Shown: piece after piece, positions 1 through 13,254 of the stretch | How the letters are laid out: every line of letters starts with the position of its first letter | Position numbering within the stretch: position 1 is the first letter of the stretch | Source: Balanoglossus misakiensis | Lineage: Eukaryota; Hemichordata | NCBI GenBank assembly: GCA_040954595.2 | Contig: CM082591.2 | Span: 1,860,001-1,924,000 of the forward strand | Length of the DNA: 64,000 bases | Direction: 5' to 3' | Made by a program: the position numbers and the translations under genes | Notes under the pieces: model-generated | The model's input: only the letters and a program-made list of their open reading frames with translations | Databases searched by the model: none | Told to the model about the DNA's origin: nothing

Positions 1-73
1 ACAAGCGAATGACCATCAACGCCGTGGACTGCCAACTTTTAAAACCCCCACGCGGCCGTGATTGGCCCGTCCT

Positions 74-111
74 TGATTGACAGCAAATGAACAATAGCGA
101 GCTGTCAATCA
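74..111. promoter_or_regulatory. Inverted pair of PBX/PREP sites forming a palindrome
   Basis: TGATTGACAGC at 74-84 and its exact reverse complement GCTGTCAATCA at 101-111 flank a 16-nt spacer. Each arm contains TGATTGACAG, the known PBX-PREP/MEIS heterodimer site. A CCAAT box (ATTGG, 61-65) lies 8 bp to the left, and a SOX-like AACAAT lies in the spacer. Enhancer function is inferred. Confidence 0.5.
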
Positions 112-1269
112 TCGCCTCGTTTCTCTTGAATTCCCAAACAGGGCATTGCGACACATCAAGTATGGACAGGGTGAAACAATCAAGAACTAATGAAGTTTTC
201 ACACAACGTGGAGAATTGATCAGCCGGGGTCCAGCCCTTGTCGCTGCCCATTGTCACAATACAACGCAACTGTATTACAAACTCGGACACCCATTCAACA
301 GGTTGCCTTTCATTCAAATCGCCAACGCAAAACTTCGCATTGTTGATTTCAATCGGTTGGGCGTGGGGGTTGGCTAATTTTGTAGTCAACACACGGATAA
401 CAGTTTATTTTCAAGATTTTTCTACGACATACCCTTGAAAAATTTTCATGGTTCTAATAATCATGCATTAATTTTCAATTATTTTTTAATACTCTTCAAA
501 TATATAACATGATCATCAAAGACATCTTGATGTGATGTTTTCGGCTGAATCAAACATCATTCAAGACTTTCAACAAGTTGCCGTATCTAAGTGAAAGAAC
601 TTTCATTAGAAAATGCAAGACATTGCGTCAGTTTGTAGTAAAAAGTGCATCTTTGTAATTTCTGGTCGAAATAATAGTTTATCATTAAATATACGAAAGC
701 ATGATTGTTTATCGCATCAGGAAATAGCGATACTTGTCGCAAATGAAATTACGCGCACTTGAGTTTGTCAAGAACACTTAATTGTTGTTTGTTTATCTCT
801 ATGTTTACGGAATAGACATCATTTTGACCATCAACTGGTGTTTTACCCAACACGTGTAGGACTTCACCGACCCAGGACCTACCGACCTCAGTGAGAACAT
901 GATGTGAGTCAATACCGTCTCTGTTGCGCACCAAATTCTTTTCGTACTGCGATTTGAAATTTTCGTGCGTGCAAAAAAGTTTCTTGCATTTCTGACCACT
1001 AACCTCTTTGAAATTGTTTGAAATTTTTTTTTTCACGTGCGCAAACAGCGTACAAGTATCGCACGTCAACTTCAAAGGTCAGTAAAGTGAAAATTCCACA
1101 GATTTAATCGAATGTCGATGGTCCATGATCGAGGTTCTTACTATTTTTTATTATTTACACCCGTTTTCATGGAAACAATTTTATTTTCTTCCCCTTGAGT
1201 GAAGAGTTTGTCGACTTTGCATCTAATCTACATATTGTTCACATAAGAGTGGGGCACCCCGCGCTGCGT

Positions 1270-1301
1270 TGATTGACAGCTGGGTGGCTTGTGTTTCCAA
1301 T
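1270..1301. promoter_or_regulatory. PBX/PREP decamer with adjacent CCAAT box
   Basis: A further exact TGATTGACAG lies at 1270-1279, followed 17 bp later by CCAAT at 1297-1301. It repeats the pairing seen at 61-83 and in the Dbx promoter. No coding exon is recognised next to it. Confidence 0.4.
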
Positions 1302-3860
1302 GAACGCATCGTCACCTCCTCTGGGCGCCATTGTTCGCAGTGAGATCTGGTTGTAGTTAGAGGAGGTGCAGCCATAAACACCTTTCTCTGGAGGGGCTTT
1401 CTGTTTGTTAACGCCTCGATTGAGAAGAATACTCGACATTAGACAATAGGGCGATACGGTACCTGACAATCCCCTCATCACAAGTAAGTCAAGCTGTTTG
1501 ATAACTTGTCTTCTAGGCTTCCGTGTGTCCATCATCTGAATGTTATTTTTGTTTCTGGGGTAAAATATTTTCCAGAGGCCAACAACCTCGCTACCCAGAT
1601 AAATTCAGATGTTTGCGTGTATCTAGTGCGTACTTTTGCTCCAATTTCCCGCAAAATATCAACGTCTCTTTTGTGACAGGGGCAAGTGAACCGCGCGTCT
1701 TGTACCAGTGTTCCACGTCGTTGCCCCGCTAAAAGAATAAATCTCTCGCTACTATCGCTCCTACAGGTGGTTGCCAGTATCTTTTCCCTGCTTTGGTTTA
1801 GGTGAAAGAAAAAAATCGAAATGATCACCTAAAAAATATCGTCAAGTACGGACTTCAGGAGGAGTTACATACAGCACTTGTTATCCAAGGAGTTATAAAC
1901 AAACAACATCGTCCTTTGACAAAATGACAAAGTTTGAGTCGCGCAAGAAGTCTGAAAAAAGTAATGTAAAAATTCAGAAAGCACGAATTCATGCATTTTG
2001 TAAGAGGAAGCCATCTTTAAATAACGTCGTCTTTTTATATGAAATTGGTTTCTTGGCTAAAATGTATCGCAACAGATAATGTCTCATGGGGTCGAGCACT
2101 GTGGAAATGCTGGGACAGCGACCCGAAATTCGTTTTGGTTTTCGTCCTAGAAGTTGACCAAACGACATTTTGGAACACCCCGCTCACTCCACACCGTGGG
2201 AAGACAGGAAAGAAAAATAACGGATAGTGGCAGACGGATAGTCAAATAAACTCATTGCCAATACAACAGGATAAACACACAACACCACGCGAAAACCAGA
2301 CAGTAAAGTCTGGCACACGATAAAACAGGTGCTCGGTAAAGGGCACAGGGGTCACAAATTTGCCTGGTTGCGATGTGACTGTTTATTTTAGTATCCAAGA
2401 TTAATCACATATGGACTAATGTGCTTAGTACAACCATTTTAAAATTATTATAGGCCTAATGTAACTCTCCCGGTTTCCCAAATAACTCGTATACGAAGTA
2501 ACGCCACCGAATGACGGCGCGGTGTCGCGGCGCCCATGATTAGTAGTTTTTTGTCACCTGGTTGAACGAAACATTTCGAAACAGCAGATCGCAGTGATTG
2601 AATAACTTGACAGATGTTATAAACGTAGAATTCTAATGTGGTGAGGTGTGATTTTAGATGCCCTCTCTGATTGGTGGACTAAAGAGAACAGATGTTCGCA
2701 TTCCGTGCGTGATTTCTTCATTCCATTCCATTTGCAGAAAACTTGAAGGTGATTCAGGCAACCTCTTCCCTCCATACCATCCTGACTGAACGGAACATCG
2801 TTAAGGGGGATTTGGTCTCAAAAGTAGGTAATTACAACGCGATGTGTGATCAATCTTAGAAATTCAATTAAACTTGTGTAATTCTCACTTCAATACACCG
2901 TTTGAGGATTAAAAGTTTTGATCAATTAAGTCATTTACAAACACAATACAATCTAAATGAGGTATTGCTTGTTACCATGGCTAATGACTTGTCATGTCAA
3001 AGTCAATGACGAAACGGTCAAGGTCATGTGCCGTGGCAAAATATGTGCGCCCATTTTTTTTATTAGTAAGTGGCACCAAACAAATGCTTAGATTCAAATT
3101 TTCTAGTTGGTATATTTTTATTTCTTTAAAAAAAATATTTTGCACGATCTGCAGATTTTCGCAGCGTTTTGTACGTCATGGTTTGTGACGTCTTATTTTA
3201 TTGTGTTTCGTGTCCCAGACGAGGTGGAGCCTGCAATTAAGTTGTCATGTATACATCATTGTTTTGCTTGTCACTCTCCCATTGTTTGTGCTAAGTGATT
3301 TGTCTTAGAAAGCATGTCACTCCCTCTTGTACGCGTTTTTATTGTCTGTTTGTCCAACTTTCACCAAACCCAGTCAGTTTCACACCTCAGCTTCCCGACC
3401 CGTCGTGCATCACTCATCAGGCGGTGGTTCGTTCTCTATTCTGTATCACCCCTGGTGTCGAACGATGACGCGTACGTCAAATACAGTAAACGCGGAACGA
3501 CAGCCAGGTTCTGGTTTTCTGAAAACGACGTGTCAACGAGATCGATCAAAGGCTAATTAGAGATTTGCGAGATGGGTTATCGCGGAAGAACTTAGTTCTG
3601 CACCTGTCAACGCTTACCAAAATTTATCTACTATACAACTTTGAAGTGATGGATTTATTTTCATCAAGGCACTCACAATAGAATTCACTGAACGATATCA
3701 CCCCATCGTTGAAAGATTGGATATATCGCCAAGCTACAACTGTCAAAATTCGGACACATCAATTTTTTAATACCGAGTTTCCTCCCACGATGCCAGGAGA
3801 CAGTGTGAAGAGCAAGGGACAATACAGCTACCCACTTGAGGGCGCAGTACAATAGCGTTA

Positions 3861-3968
3861 ACCACTTGAAGGCGACGAGTGGCTGACAACCACGGGTGGA
3901 TAGGCTGAGTAAAACAACGACAATTAATGAACGGATGGTTTCAAGTAGGTCGTCCGGGCGCCGCAACG
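3861..3968. repeat. Short dispersed repeat with inverted ends, copy 1
   Basis: It begins near CACTTGAAGGCGACG and ends TTTCAAGT-GG then GGCGCCGC. The ends are inverted repeats of about 8-9 bp (ACTTGAA / TTTCAAGT). It matches 4431-4536 with moderate divergence. A partial third start, CCCACTTGAGGGCGCAG, lies just to the left near 3831. Confidence 0.7.
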
Positions 3969-4430
3969 AAAATGTCGCTAGCTTTCAAACCTCAAGTGTC
4001 CATAGGGCCCTTAATGTCGCCTAATCCTTTTCAAGCGAATCGTCTGATTGCTCTTTATTATTTTGACTTTGGTGTGTGCGGTTTCAGTGTCGCCCCGGTA
4101 CAGATTTTAGACCGGATCCGTATCATGATTCATCCCACGCACCGCTTCTATCCAGTTCTCTTGTCATTCCGCTCCCCAGAAACATAAAGATGCGAGAAAA
4201 TGGTGAATTTTGAGCCGGAATGTAAAAATAAAATAATGTAAGCCAAAGTTCAGACAACTTTCGTCCAGTAAAGCACAGGCAAAGTTTCTTGTCTTGCTGT
4301 GATTAAATGTGGTCTTTGCAATATTGAGTGAAGATAGCAACCGGCAAAGTGTCTTTTTCTGAGTTTATCCGCGCGCCCACTCAATTCCATCACCCCATGT
4401 GGGGTTGCGATGAATTCGTAGAATACGCTC

Positions 4431-4536
4431 ACCTACTTGAAGGCGACGCGAGGCTGACCTTGGGAGAGCAGTACGCAGAAAAGAACAACGGTGATAATGA
4501 AGATGAACTTTCAAGTGGGTACTTCCCGGCGCCGCG
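4431..4536. repeat. Short dispersed repeat with inverted ends, copy 2
   Basis: CCTACTTGAAGGCGACG at the left end and TTTCAAGTGGG then GGCGCCGC at the right end mirror the 3861-3968 copy in the same orientation, 570 bp away. Length and end structure fit a small non-autonomous inverted-repeat element. The family is not recognised. Confidence 0.7.
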
Positions 4537-5080
4537 GGCCCGTTGAATCGAAAAGTGCTGTATCGTAGTCTCTAGCAAAGCGGATCGGAGACGCGCAGTA
4601 ATTCTCCGTGTTCATAGAGATACAAAAAGGGGAAATTAGTCAACGGAAGTATATAGAAACCTCCATGATAATTTAAAGCCATTTATACAAATCCGCTTAA
4701 GCTAAAATAATAAAAAAACACTCCTTTCAGATGTCAGTAGTTTTCTACACTTCGTCAGTCCGTGCCACACGCTTGTGGAATCTTACATCACAAATCTAGA
4801 CTTTGTGGGCGACACGACAAGTCACGGAAAAACTAAAACCGAGATAAAATTTGTACGATGCACACAGTTCATTTTTGAAAGCACAGCCCTGTATCCCAAT
4901 ACAATTAGCAAAGGCTATTTCTACTTGCATAATTTGATTGCATTCACACAATTGCAACACGCACTGTGTGAATTAAGGCACTTTGCAGTCAATCGCCAAC
5001 AGAGGACTATTTAGCTGCTTAATTTATGCATTGTTACTTTAACGCCATATATTTCAAATTAAGTGAATTATTTTAAGGGA

Positions 5081-5129
5081 GGGAAAGTAATTTTCGTCAG
5101 GGTGATAACAAGTTGTATAGAAAACAAGC
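5081..5129. repeat. Local repeat unit, copy 1
   Basis: It runs from GGGAAAGTAATTTTCG to GTTGTATAGAAAACAAGC and is matched at 5539-5598. No open frame or known element is recognised. Confidence 0.75.
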
Positions 5130-5538
5130 CATCGTGGTATCAAACGGGCGTTGAATACCAAATCAAGTTCAAATGAATAAAGTTATATATCCCAGAAAAG
5201 GGTCAAGTCTTTCTTTAGGGTTTGTGATGAATAGTACACTCGTTTCGTTTTTTTTTTTCGTGTGTCTTTTTTGTCGGAGACTGTTGAAAATGTTTGTATC
5301 TGCTGGGACCGTGTTGATTTATCGACTCTCCCTCACCCCAGAGCGATTTTGTCGAAAAAAATGACTACATAGAAACTTTTAATACCAAGGAAACGTATTT
5401 TTCACTTTCGGTTTTCGATTTGCACAGGGACCGCATCTTGGACGATTTCCCTCACACTGTGAAGATTTTGGCGACCAACGTTTAGCGACTCACCCGACGC
5501 CAACCGAGAAGGGCGGTTCGAATATGAAGGAAATGGGC

Positions 5539-5598
5539 GGGAAAGTAATTTTCGCCTTCCCAAGTTGAAGGTGACAACGAGTTGTATAGAAAACAAGC
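5539..5598. repeat. Local repeat unit, copy 2
   Basis: It has the same ends as 5081-5129 but carries an extra ~11 bp in the middle (around CCTTCCCAAGTTGAA). The exact matches GGGAAAGTAATTTTCG and GTTGTATAGAAAACAAGC make common origin clear. Confidence 0.75.
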
Positions 5599-8500
5599 TA
5601 TTGCAGCGAACAATTGGTTTTGCATACTTGCTCGAGCTCAAACAAAAGGTGAGTGACGTCATTGTTCAATCACAGAGATCCGTGTTCCATGCATGAGTTG
5701 TGTACAATGTCTATGGACGTATAAAAGCGTCATTTCTGTTATTCGATTGGACGCACAATTTCTATTGCAGTTTCCAATCATCGCATCGACTAAAATTAAG
5801 ACTTTGTAAGTTAGAACCTTGAAAAATTTGGACTTTGTATGCTGTATAACGTAAGAACCACGTTTTTCGGTAAGAACCACGGCTATGCATGAAAATGCCT
5901 ATTTTTAAAAGTAAAAGCTTACTCGGAAAAACTTTTACTGGATGCCGAAATATTGCTTGCCCGTCATGTGAAAATGACAACGCCGTGGGGCACATGGCCA
6001 GATTTCGTGATTGATAGTAAAGAATATGTTAGAATAAGAAAGTAACTTTTGTCAAGGCGAAATCGAGAATCACAGTCACGTTCCCTATAATATGCCAGGC
6101 GCCCTCATCGACAGAATAGTAAAAAAAACACCAGCCGTTCACAGACAGCGTCAAACTCTTACTCTAAAACCGTTGACAACTTACATTACACATTCATTAT
6201 TTAATCACTCGTGCTAATTTAGGCAACAGCTGTTTTTTTCCATTTCCATTCGCTGTGGGTGGTGTATCGTGCCGTATCCATGGTAACTACACTGCATAGT
6301 AAGGCAACATATTGCTACGAATGTACAAATCAACGTAAAAACCAATTTCGACCGATAACACATCACGAATTTGACAAGCCCTGGTGTGTCTCCCCGGGTA
6401 CGGTACAAACGAAATATTTTATTTACTTGCAAAAATCCAGACCCAAAGGAAATGTAAAAGAAAAAGAAATATAACGACAATACATTTTGTCCTGTTAAAC
6501 TTTCGTATTTTCTAGGGTGTGTGGAAGCGATGAAGAGACCAAACGAACCCGCACACGATTTGGGATGAAGCTTGATGAATTCAGGTGTGGAAACGTGAAG
6601 GACTCGTCTTTCATAAAATCTCTCCTTAAAACACTTATCTTAAAAAGACGATACTCGCCACACGTTTTAACTGTCGTATTTTCTGGCAGTGACGTAAATC
6701 GGCAAACAGTACAAATAAAAAGGAGCGAATTTCAATTTGTCATAATAATTGAACAGTGCGTACATATGTTTCCTATCCATTCTGAATGTACGAATCATAA
6801 CGATGATGGGAGTAATTCACACAAACTTCAGAAATCACTAATGCTTTGATTACAATCATAAACTGCACTAATGCATCTAACATATGGCTGGAGTCGTTTA
6901 CACAATATGCTTGCAGCGCTTATGTTCTGCAGATTAATTAGCGTTTGAAAAGACACCGATAAATTATATCCTACAACATTTGAACTGAAATGCTCATAAT
7001 GCGGTCTTTATTTCCCACTGGATCTTTCAATAACCGACTTCCGACTGTGTAACAAGAAGTTATTTGAAACGCGACTTTTCAAGGTTTTTGCCCGACCTAT
7101 GGTGAGCGCCACCAACGTTAAACTTGTACTATTGATCACTTGCACTGTCGAATTACAGGAAACTTCAATATTCTCCTTTATGTGAAAAAAAATTCGGCGT
7201 GTTCTTTGGAGCTAACTCTATTTTTCACTCGTTACGGCGCCCCCACGTGTCACCGTTCATGAATCATGGCGTGATTTACCACACAATGCGTACAAATGGT
7301 GCAAACATTTCGAATTTCAAAGACCTTTTTATTGTACCGCGATAAAAGCCACTGTTTGAGCATAGTGAATATTAATCCCAAACGATGGATCTGATAACAT
7401 GGTTTTTCATCGTTGGCGCTGAAATTCCCTATCGATTAATGAAATCTCCAACTGTTTCGTGGGGGGGGGGGTATTCCTATCGACGGCATTTCCCCCATCA
7501 AAAGCAGCTGTTACCAGTATTATAAATATTATCGCATGGTCCCACTAATCTCGAAAATCTCTCTGATTACCTTCACTTTGGTTGTCAAGGTAATAACTGC
7601 CTTGGAGACGAATAAATCTGCGATCTGATATTGGGCAGGAAGGCGCGCTGGCTCACTTGGCAACGATCGCTTGGAGATGGCGATATAAGTGACGATTTAT
7701 AACATAAATCATGCGATGGAAATCACAATGTTGCTCGGCGTTGACAATGCATGAATGAAGGGTAAAAAATTCCATTTGGCTTCTTTTATTTGAATTTTTC
7801 AGCTCACACACACAATCAATGCAATCACGGCACGGAGAGGTCAAATCAAATCAAATCAGATCATTCAGCGTCCAAATCTCCACTTTGCGCGGTTTTCTGT
7901 CCACTGCCAGGGAGACTTATCTTGAACCTCAATGCATTCATGACAGTATGCCGTCAATGGATTTCTCGTGTTATAGGATCCAATTTAGAGTTCTCAATAG
8001 ACGTGTATGGATTTAGGGATCCGCCATATTGAACTGACAGGTAGCTTTTGTTCAGACTGATCACGTGTTAAAATAGCGGAAATAACTGTCTCCTTGGGAT
8101 ATTGGTCGATTTAATGGATTGCTCCATTTCAGAAACAGAGCGTGTTTGCGGCAGAGGGATTAGTCGGGACGTTTGGGAGTAAAACGGTTTAATTATCGAT
8201 AAGTTGACATGTTTTCCAAGAAACTTGAAATGGCATATATACGGCGAGAAAGAGAAAAGAGAGGCGAAGGTGGGGGGGGGGGGTATGTGGGGACAATAGA
8301 TGTTGACAAACATAGTGACAAGGGGTATAAGGAAGAAAATAATGGAATGCAGGCGGATGTGGGACAGGCAGGCAGGTAGAGAGACCGATAAACTGACTGA
8401 CTGACTGAATAACTGAAACAAATGCCAGCCATAGCTTGACCTGATGAATAACTATGCATGTATTCCGACAGAAAACCCCGTACGTCCATCTGTTATAAAA

Positions 8501-9120
8501 TTACGTCATTCCTTTAGACACTTGGGATCAGCCAGGTGGGATAATTTGAATATTATTAAACAGTACACTGGCATTCGGTGGCATGTGAGGTGGTGGTTGC
8601 GGGACACGTGTCGTTTGTTCAAAGTTTGGCGTTCAAAAGCAGCGCTCCTTCACCACGGATACTGAAAGTCACAGGTAAGACTGTCATATTTTCCCCCATG
8701 GGTTGAATTCATGTGTAAAACTGTGTTCATAGTCAGTATAGAAGGAAGCCGGTTGGTGTTGGCTCTCATAGGTCGCCGCGTATTAGCGCTTTGTACCGAA
8801 AACGAACGTTATCGTCCACGTGGATCAACGTTGCCTCGACGTTGCTTGCCGTGTACGATATCAAGGACCGTAATGCGCACTGAACACAAATATCACAAAA
8901 TCAGTTTAATCCATGTTGCTATGGCAGAGGACCGACCATGTTATATCACAACGATAATATAGTAGTCATGGTTATTAATACATGTAATTTCATTTATCAT
9001 ATGATTGTCTATAATACAAAAATTCTGACCGCGGTCAATGAGTGTGGGCAGAGATCTACGCTTTGGCCAATCAAGTTTTCTAACAGCGCCCTCGCGGTTC
9101 AACATCTTCAGAATAACTTA

Positions 9121-9475
9121 CCAGGTCCCCAGACGTTCTTTTATGTAGCCGAACAATGACAAACAAAATGCAGTCTCAATTACTTTTTAAAAAAGACCAA
9201 TAAAACCAGCACATCTATTCATGGGATAGGCGCATAGCTAAAAGGCAATTTTGTATCCCCTTTCATGAGAAGTGAATTCAGCACTTACGAAAAGAGCATC
9301 TCTTTTCAGGTATATCTAATGAAATTGAAGATCGGGCGGCCGGAGGGACACTTTTAAAGAGAGGTATCACATTCCAAATGTCGGATAATTGGTCTTCTAT
9401 TGTAAATTGATTACCTGCTGCAGAGGTAATTGTGTGGTTTACAAACGATCTCTTGTAAGACACGATAAACATTAA
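9121..9475. repeat. Duplicated element, copy A
   Basis: Bases 9197-9475 match 49799-50077 in the same orientation over 279 positions with two substitutions and no gap. The 75 bp on the left (from CCAGGTCCCC) also match 49724-49798, but with several differences. The similarity stops sharply just after 9475. It contains an exon-like segment on the minus strand (9289-9417). Confidence 0.95.
9289..9417 (-). other. Exon-like segment in copy A, unknown protein
   Basis: On the minus strand a 129-nt stretch lies between a tandem TGCAGCAG acceptor and a consensus GTAAGT donor. It enters and leaves in phase 1, so it could be skipped or inserted without a frameshift. It reads GNQFTIEDQLSDIWNVIPLF and continues KSVPPAARSSISL to KRCSF, a protein-like composition. 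I do not recognise the family, and no matching upstream or downstream exon was found. It may be a decayed or repeat-borne exon, or chance. Confidence 0.3.
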
Positions 9476-9918
9476 ATTATCTCTACAATCATCGTGTTCG
9501 ACTGTGAATGGTCCCTTAATGCACTATTTAGTTGTCTCGAAGGTGTATTTTCCCCCGATGGATGTTTGACCTCTGACCCCTTCAAAGATGAAATCCTTTC
9601 ACTTCCCGGGTGGTCAGCTGCACCTAGTATTCGGTAATAAGTAGTCTAGCCACGGCTTCTCTCAGAAAAATACTGATCAGAAGTGAATAAGGAATGTCCA
9701 TTTTCGCGGGCCTCAAGAGAGTATCGTGTCGTGTCCGCTGTTCAAGCCAACTGCTCTTGCTGCGCCGAGAACATTCAAAACATCGCATCCTTATCGGAAT
9801 CAGTACCGGGGCCGAACGGCGCGCGCGATGAAATCGATGTATTGATCATGTCCACTCGCGCCCATTAAAACTCGGATGATAGTCAGACTACAACACTAAC
9901 TCTATTATGCCAACAATA

Positions 9919-10032
9919 TTAATATTTACCACAATCTTACAAATCAATCAGAAGTGACGTTTTACTCAATAACGACCCCATTCATCTGAACCAGCTGTTA
10001 CATTTAGTAATTATTATCACTCTCTCCATAAA
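9919..10032. repeat. Diverged downstream block of copy A
   Basis: This block aligns with 50501-50612, from TTAATATTT through ACCAGCTGTTAC to CACTCTCTCCATAAA, with several small gaps and substitutions. It lies at nearly the same distance from the 279-bp core in both copies (about 440 and 420 bp). The two loci are therefore collinear beyond the core, although the sequence in between is unrelated by eye. Confidence 0.75.
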
Positions 10033-12255
10033 ATCCAATCATCTTCAATGCCTTTCCTTTTTTGTTGTTGTGTCGTCAAATGGATGAAATATGATGGGAA
10101 ATTTTAAATAACAATGATATCACCCAATCTTTATTTTTCCCGTTCTTTGGTCTTATTACAAGCCTTATTTCATCTACGGTCCATGATCCGTGATGAAATT
10201 TCTCTTGACTGATTCGGCCTAACAAACCTCTGAACACGATAAAGGAATGTTTTGTATCAATCTGTCGTTCACTAGGAAAATTGGCGCGCAAATAAGCCTG
10301 CAGCCATATTGTATGGGTATTGACAAAACCCGATTGCATGATGCATCATGCTAAGGCGGTCACGTTTTCGGTTTTTATTCTGCTACTCAAAATAACAAAT
10401 TTATTTTGACAAGTTAGGATGATGTAAGTTCTAATCCCAAAAGTCATGTGCGTAAATTACTTTCTGTGAATCCATTGTTATTTTACTGATCAAAATATTT
10501 TTTTTTTCACAGCCAAGGATGGTTGATTCTGACACCATGGAAAAGACACAAGGTTAAAGAAGGTAAAAAAAACACATTTTATATATATATTCGCCAAGAG
10601 TTGTCCAGTGTTTTGTGGTTCATGTGTATAAGTGTACTTTTGGCCTGGTCCGAGACGCAAACCTCTGCCGCGCGCGATAGCTTCTCCCACATTGCACAGC
10701 GAGTTCTCCACAGATAGTGAAAGCTGACGCCACCAGTTTTCGCTTCTGAAATTCCTTCGTTATTTGAGGCGCCGCGAACGCAAGCCGTCGTCCGGTTGTA
10801 GCGAGATTAGACAGACAGACAGTGCCTAGAAAGTTAAAACTACCAGCACTACGTACATGAATTTTGTCTGTGTTCACTCGCGGCGCGTTGTAAGTCCAAA
10901 CATATAGAGATAAGACACGCCCTGTAAACGGATTCCCTCATGTCTGTGAAGTAAAATTTGAGATGTTATCAGTAATTTTGCATAGAGATATTCAATAGGT
11001 TTACTAGAGTAAATATGTGGGATGTATGACGTGCTATATAATAGTCGGTTACTCCTGAAGTTCCATCTATATGGTCTTTGGTCTACTAAGCAATTCTTTG
11101 CATACATTTCTCATAGAAATTGTACATTCTCGTAGTTAGGATGAAAGTTGGTCTTTACGTTGAAAGCTCTAAATGTAACTCAGCCTTTAAGTTGTTGGCT
11201 TGATACCTTCCTCGCAAATGTGAAGCAATTGTTCAGAGTCGAAAGAGCAGCTCTCTCCCTTCTACTGTCTATTGTAATACTTGTGCTCCAAGTTACAAGA
11301 GTTCAATCAACTTGTCGGATTATTCTTCCGCCATCATAAATTTGACCAAACAAAATCAGCTGTGGTTCCCTCGTGAAACCGCGCGAGTCTACCATTTGTC
11401 GTTTACGGACAAGGGTGCCAGGCAACTTCGGTGTTCTGGTCAATAGAGATCTCAATAGACTCGAAAGCCTGCTCTGAGTGAACCTTTCAAGACGTGTCAA
11501 AGTAGGGGTTTTCTTGTTGACAAAGACCAAGTCAACTAGACATCAATTCACACCTTCTGAGAGTTGTTTTGTTAGCAATTAGTGAAATGAATACTGCTCC
11601 TTTGACATCTTCTACATTTCGACCGGATTACAGTGTTTGGGCGGTGACCGCTAAGTTATTCTTCAAAAAGCCGCTGTTAAAACAATCTGTCATGTTAACT
11701 TTTGGATTTATCTAACTCAGAGTGCATTACTCAACACATGTCAGTAGTTCTTTTTCTCGTTGGCTGCAATTTTTATTGCAGACGACAAAAAGTGGTTTCG
11801 AAAAATCTCCATAGTGCGGTCGGCGTAGGTGCCACAGTGAGGACAATAGATGATCTTCTCGACCTCGTCCGCGGCACTACAAACAAATGAATGTTTTACG
11901 TACGTGCTTGGCGGTTGTATGCGAGTGCACATACACTGGGGCTCAGCAAACATATAATCCATCATTTTGTCTCCTTCATAGTTCTGACGCTTTTTATGAC
12001 GACATTTGAACATTGCCGTCTCAAAGAGCACAAACGCTCATTCATGATGATTTGTTTACGTTCTCAGGCATTCATAAGCCCTGGACAGCGCACACCAACA
12101 AAGGCAAAAGTGTAAGGGCGGCATGTAACAGGTTCATAATTTTTCTTGCGGTGATATATTGCCCACCGAAAGACACTTCAAGACTTTCAGTTCACACTTT
12201 GAGACGAAACTCCCCTTGGTGAAATTTTGGCTGTTTTGTCGCTTGGTCGTGACTG

Positions 12256-12288
12256 GTACCATAGACAGAAGACTGTCTATGCTGGTAC
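12256..12288. repeat. Perfect-arm hairpin with 3-nt bulge
   Basis: GTACCATAGACAG (12256-12268), a 4-nt loop and CTGTCTATGCTGGTAC (12273-12288) pair over 13 bp, with three unpaired bases in the right arm. No gene is recognised around it. Confidence 0.8.
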
Positions 12289-12496
12289 GACATCTCGCTA
12301 AGCGCTTTCAGCGTCAACTTGGAGGCGTGCTGATAAAGTTAGGGAATGTGGTGACACCAATCTAAGTGTATTCCACGGAGAGGACACGAGATTGCACCAC
12401 TGTAAATTTGTGAAAACTGCGAAGCGACATTAACATATGCCAGCAGCGAAAACGATAGATAGACAGGTAGATATACAGGTAGATTGCAGATACGTA

Positions 12497-12523
12497 TAAA
12501 TAAGTAAATAAATAAATAAATAA
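12497..12523. repeat. Short AAAT repeat
   Basis: AAAT units with one GTAA variant lie next to a GATA/GACA-rich stretch at about 12450-12490. Confidence 0.85.
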
Positions 12524-13254
12524 TGAGGAATCTGCTCTTTCTACATGTAATGCCAAACTAGAAACCATGGTTTTACTGTTGCATTCCGATAATAATATTT
12601 GTAACCAAAGCGTCGAGCTCAAACCTGATTCCACATAGGCTCTGTAAATGCAATTAAGCGAACAATGAATGCATATTTTCATACATACACACACATAGCT
12701 CAGGGCAGTGTGTCTCTACAGAAAGATCTCCCTATTAGACCCCGCTAATAAATCTCCCCCTTATAGCGTGTTATAGCCCTCACTGCAGATCACTCTAAAC
12801 GCTACAGCCCTCCATCAAGAAACACATATGGTTCAGTCACGGAGACTATGAAATGAATTTTCAATAAAAAATAATCTCTTTGTTATGAGATTTTTAATAC
12901 CTGTACCAGATGTTATGGAAATAATACCAAAGTATAATCACTTTTGCCAATATAGCTACCGAGGCGTGCGTTGGCGCTAAAAGAGAAATTTTGTATTGTA
13001 TGAATATCGGACTACGTAAATATGGTTGCGGGGAAATTATTAGTGACAGTTTTGTGAGTGTATTATTCCAGTATAAAAAAACATCAAGCTCGCTTGGCTT
13101 CATGTAGCGATATATGCTTCATACGCACCACTGTCCGCCTGAAAGTGGCAAGAAAATTTGGTGGTAAGGTATGCAAATAGGGCAAATGTGCCCAACAAGC
13201 AAACGCCCCATGTTGGGGGTGGGGGGGGGGGGGGCTCATGATTTGTTGGAAGAT

